A DNA stretch of 32,062 nt. Origin: Muribaculaceae bacterium (lineage in GTDB: Bacteria > Bacteroidota > Bacteroidia > Bacteroidales > Muribaculaceae). Below the pieces are notes generated by a model. The model did not search any database. It was not told the DNA's origin and saw nothing but the letters and a program-made list of their open reading frames with translations. Location: the NCBI GenBank assembly GCA_022511505.1, contig JAFLTK010000345.1, positions 1-32,062 of the forward strand, given 5' to 3'. The position numbers and the translations under genes were made by a program. Of this stretch, positions 1-7,662 are shown one piece after another; the first letter of the stretch is position 1, and every line of letters starts with the position of its first letter.

Positions 1-404
1 TACACACTAAATTCGGGCAATATCCTAATCTTAAGGAGAATGAAAATTTAATATATTATGGGCTTACACCTAACCCGGAGAAGTTGCTTCAAGCTGGTGA
101 TGTGTTTGTTTTACCTACTTATCGCGAAGGGTTTGGTATGAGCGTACTTGAAGCTTCTTCGGTCGGGTTGCCCGTTATTTGTTCAGACACTTACGGTGTT
201 CTTGATGCAATGGTTGATGATGAGACCGGTCTTCGTTGTAAGACCATGGATGTTGAATCATTAAAGAAATGCATGTTGAAACTCTATAGCGATCAAGACC
301 TTCGAAACAAATTAGGGACAAATGGTCGGCGTAGGGTTGAAGAAAAATTTTCAAGTGATGTGGTGACCGATGCATGGTTAGATTTCTATAAATCACTCTT
401 GTAA
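1..404 (+). CDS. Glycosyltransferase family 1 (GT4-like), C-terminal part; 5' end lies outside the window
   Basis: Frame stays open upstream to the window edge (HTKFGQYPNLKENENLIYYGLTPNPEKLLQAGDVFVLPTYREGFGMSVLEASSVGLPVICSD). The EGFGxxxLEAxxxGxPV motif is typical of GT4. The listed start at 84 is an internal TTG. Confidence 0.88.
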   Translation, partial: HTKFGQYPNLKENENLIYYGLTPNPEKLLQAGDVFVLPTYREGFGMSVLEASSVGLPVICSDTYGVLDAMVDDETGLRCKTMDVESLKKCMLKLYSDQDLRNKLGTNGRRRVEEKFSSDVVTDAWLDFYKSLL

Positions 405-406
405 TT

Positions 407-988
407 ATGTCTTCCACAAGTTTATCATATCGCTTTCTGAAACGTCTTGGGTTTAATTATCCCGAGGATGAATATGTACAAATTTCATTTTGGGACATTC
501 TATGTCGTGTCGTTAAAACCTATCGTGACGGTTTCTTATTAAAGTTTTTCATGGACTCATGGCTTCTTTCCCCGATTGCGCCAAGAAAGCTCCGTCCTGC
601 CATATTGCGAACAATCGGATGCAAGGTCGGCAAAGATGTATTCATCGGTTCTCAAGTTTGGATAGATTCTGGTCACGCAGATTTAATTACAATAGAGGAG
701 CATGCCCACGTTGATGCGAGGTGCGTTTTGCTTTGTCACAAGAGGGAACTTTCTGACTATCGCCAAGGAGATGACTACGCTAAACTTCCCTATAAGAAAT
801 TACCCATTCACATTGGTAAAGGATGTTCGGTAGGAACTGGAACTATTGTAATGCCGGGTGCTGAGATTGGAGAAGGCGCAATTATTGGAGCCGGATCTAT
901 AGTGACCAAGCCAATACCGGCTTGGTCTATCGCATTAGGACAACCGGCCAAAGTAGTAAAATATATTGAAAAACGTCACGACCAATGA
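407..988 (+). CDS. Hexapeptide-repeat acyltransferase (WcaF/maltose acetyltransferase-like)
   Basis: Left-handed beta-helix hexapeptides (IGKGCSVGTGTIVMPGAEIGEGAIIGAGSIVTKPIPAWSIALGQPAKVVKYI); starts 3 nt after the GT stop. Confidence 0.85.
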   Translation: MSSTSLSYRFLKRLGFNYPEDEYVQISFWDILCRVVKTYRDGFLLKFFMDSWLLSPIAPRKLRPAILRTIGCKVGKDVFIGSQVWIDSGHADLITIEEHAHVDARCVLLCHKRELSDYRQGDDYAKLPYKKLPIHIGKGCSVGTGTIVMPGAEIGEGAIIGAGSIVTKPIPAWSIALGQPAKVVKYIEKRHDQ

Positions 989-1866
989 ATATAATATCTT
1001 TTGACATCGAGGAATGGTATATAGAGAAAGTGCAACATGGAGGTCGATCTCACATGTATGCTAAATATGAGAAGATTTTAAATAATATCTTGGAAAGTTT
1101 AGACGAAAATAAATTGACAGCTACCTTTTTCTGTCTTGGTAAAATTGCCGAAGAATTTCCTCATATAATTAAACTAATAGCTTCCAAAGGGCATGAAATA
1201 GGTAGTCATTCTAATGCTCACGATTGGGTGAATAAATTAAATATCAAACAATTCCGCGAAGACACTTATCGAGCAATTAATGCATTACAAGACATCTCGG
1301 GACAAAAGATCCTAAGTTTCAGAGCTCCTGCATTCTCTATAACAGAAGCTAATAAATGGGCTTTTGAAATTCTTGCCGAGAATGGAATTGTAAATGATGC
1401 TTCTATCTTTCCAACCACCCGCGACTTTGGCGGATACCGTGGTTTCCCTTCTGATACTCCTTGCAAAATTAAATATAACGGTATTACATTAAACGAATTT
1501 CCAATACCTCTATATAAAATTCCTATTGTCAATAAAAATATCCCATTTTCTGGTGGCGGTTATTTTAGACTTCTTCCATATAGCTTTGTTAAGAACTGTA
1601 TAAAGAGGTCAGAGCACTCTATCTGTTATTTCCACATCGAAGATTTCTTAAAAAATGATACTCATAAATTGATGACTCGTCAAGAATATGAAGATTATTT
1701 CAAAGAAACCGGCACTCTCATAAAAAGAATATCACGACATTTCAAATCAAATGTCGGACGAGGAAATTCTTTTAATAACTTTCAGAAGTTATTAAAAGAT
1801 TTCCATTTTACATCTATTAACAAATTCTCTTTAGAAAACAAAGAATGGCAATTAATAGAACTATGA
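985..1866 (+). CDS. Polysaccharide deacetylase family protein (NodB-like with DUF3473-like C-terminus)
   Basis: MNIISFDIEEWY..., TATFFCLGKIAEEFPHIIKLIASKGHEIGSHSNAHDW (NodB motif); ATGA overlap with the upstream stop. Confidence 0.85.
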   Translation: MNIISFDIEEWYIEKVQHGGRSHMYAKYEKILNNILESLDENKLTATFFCLGKIAEEFPHIIKLIASKGHEIGSHSNAHDWVNKLNIKQFREDTYRAINALQDISGQKILSFRAPAFSITEANKWAFEILAENGIVNDASIFPTTRDFGGYRGFPSDTPCKIKYNGITLNEFPIPLYKIPIVNKNIPFSGGGYFRLLPYSFVKNCIKRSEHSICYFHIEDFLKNDTHKLMTRQEYEDYFKETGTLIKRISRHFKSNVGRGNSFNNFQKLLKDFHFTSINKFSLENKEWQLIEL

Positions 1867-1965
1867 TGTCGATTAACGTTATATAATGTAATGTTAGTAT
1901 TTCTTTTAATTATGCTAGCGTTGTCTCAAAGACTTCTACAATTCAATTTTAAACAAAGAGAAATA

Positions 1966-2064
1966 ATGTATCGACGGTTTTTCAAGAGGGCGATTGACAT
2001 AGTGGCGAGCGGATGCGCGCTCGTGGTGCTTGCCGTGCCTTTGGCCGACACTACTGTGTTATAA
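1966..2064 (+). pseudogene. Truncated N-terminus of a bacterial sugar transferase (WcaJ/PglC-like) remnant
   Basis: Translation MYRRFFKRAIDIVASGCALVVLAVPLADTTVL* matches the start of the intact sugar transferase at 4169 (MYQRFFKRTIDISASLGVLIIFSPILV) and then stops. It is GC-rich within an AT-rich neighbourhood. The frame extends upstream to ATG 1891. Confidence 0.75.
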
Positions 2065-2098
2065 AGAGTTTCTATAATTCAATTCTAAATAAATATAT

Positions 2099-3163
2099 AT
2101 GAAACGAGTTGTCGTTTTTGGTGCTACCGGCAATCTTGGTGCCTATATTGCAATGCATCTCAAGAATGAGGGTTATGATGTCATCGCTGTTGGAGGACGC
2201 AAGGATGACAAGGGCTTCTTTGCCGATCATGGCATGCAATATTTCTCGGTAGACATCCGTCGTCCCGATGCTTTTGACGTTTTACCCGCTGAAGGAATTG
2301 ATGCGGTGTGTCATTTTGCCGGGGCTCTTCCAAGCCGATATGAATTTGATCCCGTTGACCTTATTGAGTCCATCACTATTGGCACTCTCAATGTGTTGAA
2401 TTGGATGAGAAAGGTCGGTTGCAAGAAGATTGTCTTCCCTCAGACACCGAGCGATATGGCCAAATATCACAACAATGGTTCAGTCATCCCCGATGATGCT
2501 CCGCGCCATTTCCCTTTGACAGGCGATCATGCAATCTACACTATCGCTAAAAATGCCGCAGTCGACCTAATGGAACATTATCAGGCTGAATATGGAATCG
2601 CGTTTTTTGCGCTGAGATTTTTCACAATCTATCAATATCATCCCAATGCGTGGCATTATTGTAACTTCAAGCGTCGCATGATGCCATTCCGCATGTTGAT
2701 GGACCGCGCTTCAAAGTCGCTGCCCATTGAGATCTGGGGCGATTGCAAGAAGGCCAAAGAGATGGTCTATATTAAAGACTTTGTCAGATTGGTTCGCAAT
2801 TGTGTTGATTCAGACCTTCCCGGTGGATGCTACAATGTGGGAAATGGATGGCAAGTATCCCTTGAGGATCAAATAAAAGGTATTGTTGAAGTATTCTCGC
2901 CCAAAGAGAATCCCTCGCCGATAATCTATTGTCCTGAAAAGCCCGACCCTCTTGAGAACGCTTTCAGCATGGAAAAAACATTCCGCGATCTCAAGTGGAG
3001 GCCCAAGTATTCCTACCTTGACCAACTCCGAGATTTCAAACACGAAATGGAGACCGAGCCCATGGCCGGCCTTTGGGGTGTTATGAAAGATTATGAGCCA
3101 AAGGATGATGATGACGTCAACAATGAAGACTATGCCCCGGCTCGCGGTCGTATTGATAAATAA
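2099..3163 (+). CDS. NAD-dependent epimerase/dehydratase (extended SDR)
   Basis: N-terminal GATGNLG Rossmann motif, YTIAK (YxxxK) catalytic motif, sugar-nucleotide epimerase-like C-terminus. Confidence 0.87.
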   Translation: MKRVVVFGATGNLGAYIAMHLKNEGYDVIAVGGRKDDKGFFADHGMQYFSVDIRRPDAFDVLPAEGIDAVCHFAGALPSRYEFDPVDLIESITIGTLNVLNWMRKVGCKKIVFPQTPSDMAKYHNNGSVIPDDAPRHFPLTGDHAIYTIAKNAAVDLMEHYQAEYGIAFFALRFFTIYQYHPNAWHYCNFKRRMMPFRMLMDRASKSLPIEIWGDCKKAKEMVYIKDFVRLVRNCVDSDLPGGCYNVGNGWQVSLEDQIKGIVEVFSPKENPSPIIYCPEKPDPLENAFSMEKTFRDLKWRPKYSYLDQLRDFKHEMETEPMAGLWGVMKDYEPKDDDDVNNEDYAPARGRIDK

Positions 3164-3222
3164 TAATCAAATAAAATAGCAATCATCTGAATGAAAAATA
3201 TTGTAAATCAATTGGTTAGTGT

Positions 3223-4152
3223 ATGGGGGGGGTAAAAGCCCTTTCAATGAAATCTAATAGATCGGCAATAAGTCTTTACATAGAGTTTTTCTGGTGTTTT
3301 CTGCGCTATGGATGCCTTCCACGACAATATTTCAACGGACAGTTCTGGAACAAGACAACTAACGATCGAAAAGACATTCTGACTTACAGAAAGTTTGTCA
3401 ATGTAATGAATTCGTTAAATAAGGATGAGGAGATACATATATTAGCCGATAAATCACATTTTAACAAATATTTTGATGATTATATTCACAGAGAATGGCT
3501 GTTGTCCTCTGAATCATCACCAAAACAAATTGCTGAATTTATCCTTCGTCATGGAAACGTAATTATTAAACCGTTTGACGCAATGGAGGGTCATGGCATT
3601 TATAAGATTTCAGCATCTGATATTGATGACATTGATGAAACTAGTCAGAAGTTAGCCAACCAACAATTGATGATTGAGGAAATTCTTAAACAGCACCCTG
3701 ACATGATTTTTGGGAACACTTCGGTCAACACAATTAGAGTGCACACTATTCTCGACCACAACGGCAAAGGGCACGTGATTAGTTGTGTTCTAAGAGCCGG
3801 TGTTGGTGATACTGTTGTTGATAATTATTGTTCGGGTGGCGCAATTTACCCCGTCGATGTTGAAAGTGGAATAGTCACCGGTAAAGGCAAATCTCATGAT
3901 GGCGGATGCCACATTGTTCACCCATTCACTGACATTGTTATGCTCGGTTATAAAATACCTAATTGGAATATTCTATTAAACGAGATAATAAAAGCAGCAG
4001 AAAGACTGCCGGGTCTCCGTCTCATTGGATGGGATGTTGCCATCACAAATGATGGAATCGCTTTAATTGAGGGAAACCATAACCCTGACTATGAATTATA
4101 TGAATTTATTGGAGATGGAAAATCCTATCCTACTATAAAAAAGTTCATTTAG
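3223..4152 (+). CDS. Sugar-transfer associated ATP-grasp protein (ATPgrasp_ST-like); start uncertain (3191 across the G tract, 3223 or 3247)
   Basis: FGNTSVNTIRVHT, IIKPFDAMEGHGIY and RLIGWDVAITNDGIALIEGNHNPDYELYE resemble the ATPgrasp_ST family; it lies directly upstream of a sugar transferase. Confidence 0.75.
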   Translation: MGGVKALSMKSNRSAISLYIEFFWCFLRYGCLPRQYFNGQFWNKTTNDRKDILTYRKFVNVMNSLNKDEEIHILADKSHFNKYFDDYIHREWLLSSESSPKQIAEFILRHGNVIIKPFDAMEGHGIYKISASDIDDIDETSQKLANQQLMIEEILKQHPDMIFGNTSVNTIRVHTILDHNGKGHVISCVLRAGVGDTVVDNYCSGGAIYPVDVESGIVTGKGKSHDGGCHIVHPFTDIVMLGYKIPNWNILLNEIIKAAERLPGLRLIGWDVAITNDGIALIEGNHNPDYELYEFIGDGKSYPTIKKFI

Positions 4153-4168
4153 AGATATTCATCTTTCT

Positions 4169-4783
4169 ATGTACCAACGATTCTTTAAACGCACAATTGA
4201 TATCTCTGCAAGTCTTGGAGTTTTGATTATATTCAGTCCTATACTTGTGACAGTAGCCATTTTGCTTCATTTTTTCAACGAAGGGGCAGGCGTTTTTTTT
4301 CTGCAGGAACGTCCAGGATATAAAGGCAAGCCTTTTAAGATTGTTAAATTTAAAACAATGAACGAACGTAAGGGTCCCGATGGTAAATTGTTACCTGATA
4401 AACAACGCATAACTCCGTTTGGTGCATTTGTGCGCAACTCATCACTTGATGAACTTCCGCAATTGTGGAATGTATTGAAAGGAGATATGTCATTAATCGG
4501 GCCGCGGCCTTTATTAATGCAATACCTCCCTCTCTATAGTGCAGAACAAATGAGACGGCATGACGTACGTCCCGGCATATCGGGCTGGGCTCAATGCCAC
4601 GGACGCAATAATCTGTCGTGGACCGAGAAATTTAAACTTGACGTTTGGTATGTTGATAATATTTCTTTTAAGACAGATTGTGAAGTTGTATTAACGACTT
4701 TAAAAAATGTCATTCGACATAAAGATATCGACAATTCCAACTCATCAAAATTCACTACTGAACCTTTCAATGGGCAAAACTAA
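4169..4783 (+). CDS. pglC: Initiating sugar transferase, PglC-like monotopic phosphoglycosyl transferase
   Basis: FFLQERPGYKGKPFKIVKFKTMNERKGPDGKLLPD, SSLDELPQLWNVLKGDMSLIGPRPLL, RPGISGWAQCHGRN, and a PglC-like tail (TTEPFNGQN). Confidence 0.85.
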   Translation: MYQRFFKRTIDISASLGVLIIFSPILVTVAILLHFFNEGAGVFFLQERPGYKGKPFKIVKFKTMNERKGPDGKLLPDKQRITPFGAFVRNSSLDELPQLWNVLKGDMSLIGPRPLLMQYLPLYSAEQMRRHDVRPGISGWAQCHGRNNLSWTEKFKLDVWYVDNISFKTDCEVVLTTLKNVIRHKDIDNSNSSKFTTEPFNGQN

Positions 4784-5972
4784 AATATCTGATTATAGCG
4801 ATTTGAAAACGCCATGTTTTCTGTTTGACGAAACAGAATTTCAACGAGGTATCAGAGAGTTTCAAGCCGCTCTGAAATCAAGATCGTTTGATTATATAAT
4901 AGGTTATTCTGTAAAGACCTGCTCACTGCCCTATGCTTTGCGCAAGGCGCGTGATTTTGGATGTATGGCAGAGGTTGTGAGTCGCGATGAATATCAACTC
5001 GCTACTCTTTGTGGTTTTAATCCACAAAAAATTATTTATAACGGCCCCATGAAATCCTATGAAACTTTTATCGAGGCTGTTTCTCAAGGGGCTATTGTAA
5101 ACATTGAAACTAAACGCGAATTAAAATGGTTGGATGAACTACCCGATGGTCAGGTCTATAAAATTGGACTTCGGCTTAATATCAACATATCTCATGTGTC
5201 ACCGGAAGATGCTGATGGAGATGATGATAATAGTCGATTTGGGTTCTCTGATGAAACAGATGAATTTTGCGATGCAGTAAAGTTGATATCATCAAATCCT
5301 AAAGTACATCTAGCCGGCCTGCATATCCATAGGACCACTCATTCTCGTTCACCTCGTTTTTATGAGCGATCTATAGAGTATGCGGCTCAGGTCATAAAAA
5401 AATATGATTTAAAACTCGACTATCTCGATGTAGGTGGAGGATATTTCGGCATATTTCACAACAAACCAACATTCAGAGACTATGCCGAGGCATTCAATCA
5501 GGCACTTCATCGGAATGGACTTGATCAATTGCAAATTATCATTGAGCCAGGTAACGCACTTACTGCCAGCTCGTTTAAATTTCTTTCGGAGGTAATTGAC
5601 GTCAAGCGTGTTGATTCTAAAACTCGATTTGTGACAACCGATGGTTCACGAAATGACATTGATCCTTTTTTTCGCAAAACCAATTATCTGAAAGAAATTC
5701 TTTATAAGGAAGGGAATCGTCCTATTGAACCTTTTCAAGTCATAGGTGGATGCTCATGCCTCGAATATGACCGATTATTTACGCTCGTTGATAGCCCGCT
5801 AATCAATATAGGAGACCGTATTCTCTACAATAATGTAGGCGCCTATACACTAACATTATCACCCCTATTTATCCGTTTATGGCCGCGAGTATATTCTATT
5901 TCGCGTGAAAGAGATAAAAAAGTGGTACGACGAGAACTAAATGCTTCAGATATAATTAATTTTGATAGCTAA
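4770..5972 (+). CDS. PLP-dependent fold-type III decarboxylase (diaminopimelate/ornithine decarboxylase-like)
   Basis: IGYSVKTCSLPYALRKARDFGCMAEVVSRDEY (PLP lysine motif), LDYLDVGGGYFG, IIEPGNALTASS, NNVGAYTLTLSP. Start taken at ATG 4770, overlapping pglC by 14 nt, rather than the ORF-track start at 4707. Confidence 0.82.
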   Translation: MGKTKISDYSDLKTPCFLFDETEFQRGIREFQAALKSRSFDYIIGYSVKTCSLPYALRKARDFGCMAEVVSRDEYQLATLCGFNPQKIIYNGPMKSYETFIEAVSQGAIVNIETKRELKWLDELPDGQVYKIGLRLNINISHVSPEDADGDDDNSRFGFSDETDEFCDAVKLISSNPKVHLAGLHIHRTTHSRSPRFYERSIEYAAQVIKKYDLKLDYLDVGGGYFGIFHNKPTFRDYAEAFNQALHRNGLDQLQIIIEPGNALTASSFKFLSEVIDVKRVDSKTRFVTTDGSRNDIDPFFRKTNYLKEILYKEGNRPIEPFQVIGGCSCLEYDRLFTLVDSPLINIGDRILYNNVGAYTLTLSPLFIRLWPRVYSISRERDKKVVRRELNASDIINFDS

Positions 5973-6004
5973 GATTCATAACCAAGAATATACAATCAAC
6001 AGTA

Positions 6005-7006
6005 ATGAACAATCTGTTATTCTGTAGTGTAGGACGTCGAGGGCGTCTACTACAAAATGCTAAGGAAACGATTGGTAAAACAGGATTGATTGTCGGCACT
6101 GATAATCAATCTACGGCGCCTGCGCTTCAATTTTGCGACCGGCAGCATGTGGTTCCTCGCATTACCGATCCCAAATACTTCGATATTATCCTTAATATAT
6201 GCAAGGAGAATGACATTAAAGCTATTACTACACTTATAGATCCTGAAATCGAACTTCTTGCAAAAAACTCAGACCGATTCAAGGAACTCGGTGTTATACC
6301 TTTATGTCCCGCTCCCAAAAGCGCAATCTATTGCTTCAACAAATTTGAACTTTACAAATATCTTACCGAGAAAGGTATCAGAACCCCTCTAACTTTTCAC
6401 GATTGGGACGAGTTCATAGAAGCACTTGAAGAAAGAAGAATTTCGTTCCCCATTTTCATGAAACCCATCTGTGGAAGTGCCAGCATTGGTGCACATAAAG
6501 TTCACACTCTCGAACAAGCAACGATAGATTGGAATTCTGGAGAACACGATTATATCATTCAGGAGCTAATGACAGGAGGTGATTGTGATGCAGATGTTTA
6601 TGTTGATACAATCTCTCATAAAGCTGTAGCTGCATTCTCTAAACGTAAGATTGAAACTCGCATTGGTGGAGCCAGTAAAACGATCTCGTTTAAAGACCCG
6701 AAGTTGTTTAAATTTATAGAGGAAATATGCTCAGTTTTTGAGTTTAACGGTCCTCTTGATATGGATTTCTTCATTAAGGATGGAGAATATTATCTTTCTG
6801 AGATTAATCCTCGATTTGGGGGTGCCTATCTCCATGCCTATGGCGCAGGAGTGGATTTTTTCCAACTAATTGTCAATAATATTAATGGCATTGTTAATGA
6901 GGTTAATCTCGGCAATTATGATGATGACGTGCTGATGTTAATGTATGACGACGTTGTCATTGTCCCCAAAGATAAACTTGTAAATGATAAATTCTCGCTT
7001 CTCTGA
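6005..7006 (+). CDS. ATP-grasp domain protein (CarB/PylC-like carboxylate-amine ligase)
   Basis: FPIFMKPICGSASIGAHKVHT, YIIQELMTGGDCDADVYVD and GPLDMDFFIKDGEYYLSEINPRFGGAYLHAY are ATP-grasp signatures. Confidence 0.85.
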   Translation: MNNLLFCSVGRRGRLLQNAKETIGKTGLIVGTDNQSTAPALQFCDRQHVVPRITDPKYFDIILNICKENDIKAITTLIDPEIELLAKNSDRFKELGVIPLCPAPKSAIYCFNKFELYKYLTEKGIRTPLTFHDWDEFIEALEERRISFPIFMKPICGSASIGAHKVHTLEQATIDWNSGEHDYIIQELMTGGDCDADVYVDTISHKAVAAFSKRKIETRIGGASKTISFKDPKLFKFIEEICSVFEFNGPLDMDFFIKDGEYYLSEINPRFGGAYLHAYGAGVDFFQLIVNNINGIVNEVNLGNYDDDVLMLMYDDVVIVPKDKLVNDKFSLL

Positions 7007-7012
7007 AATATA

Positions 7013-7606
7013 ATGGCAAAGGTGAATGTTTTTGGAGCGGGAGGGCATGCTCGTGTAGTTGCCGATATTGTGGAGGCAACGGGTCGCGAAGTCGGGTGCT
7101 TTTATGACGACGCCCCCCGCGTCGAGACGCTCAAAGGGCACCCGGTTGTCAGGCCGACGGCCTGTGTCGACCACACTGAGCATACGGCTGTCGAATCGTC
7201 ATGCGCAAGTGTCACCGGGCCGCTTGTGGTAGCGATTGGCGCTAACAAAGTGCGCAAGGAGGTCGCTGAGCGGTATTGTGTTGAATATCAGGCGATTGTT
7301 GCACCGGGGGCCATTGTTGCACCTTCGGCCAAGATGGGCGAAGGTAGTGTGGTTCTGCAAGGTGCTGTTATCCAGACTGATGCGACTGTTGGGTGTCATT
7401 GTATCGTCAACATTGGTGCTATGATTGACCATGATTGTGAGATTGGCGATTTTGTCCATGTTGCCCAAGGTGTCGCCTTGGGTGGAGGTGTCAAGATTGG
7501 CGAAGGAACGTGGATTGGTGCCGGCTCAGTTGTAACCTCAGGTGTAAAGATTGGTTGCTGGCGGGTCATTCCACCCGGGTCAGTCATTACCGAAGACTTT
7601 GAGTAG
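7013..7606 (+). CDS. pglD: PglD-like sugar N-acetyltransferase (PglD_N plus hexapeptide repeats)
   Basis: MAKVNVFGAGGHARVVADIVEATGREVGCFYDD, MIDHDCEIGDFVHVAQGVALGGGVKIGEGTWIGAGSVV. Confidence 0.83.
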   Translation: MAKVNVFGAGGHARVVADIVEATGREVGCFYDDAPRVETLKGHPVVRPTACVDHTEHTAVESSCASVTGPLVVAIGANKVRKEVAERYCVEYQAIVAPGAIVAPSAKMGEGSVVLQGAVIQTDATVGCHCIVNIGAMIDHDCEIGDFVHVAQGVALGGGVKIGEGTWIGAGSVVTSGVKIGCWRVIPPGSVITEDFE

Positions 7607-7662
7607 ATAGGAGATATTATATATCAAATAATTGATAGTTCTGTAAATCAAGCATATAAAGC

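Noticed and set aside
4293-4300. T8 run inside pglC as a phase-variation tract
   Set aside because: Frame is intact and encodes conserved residues (GVFFLQE); simple AT-rich coding, weaker case than the G8 tract.
4707-4769. Extended start of the PLP decarboxylase at 4707
   Set aside because: Would overlap pglC by 77 nt; ATG 4770 gives a natural 14-nt overlap and the expected N-terminus (MGKTKISDYSDLKTPCFLFDE).
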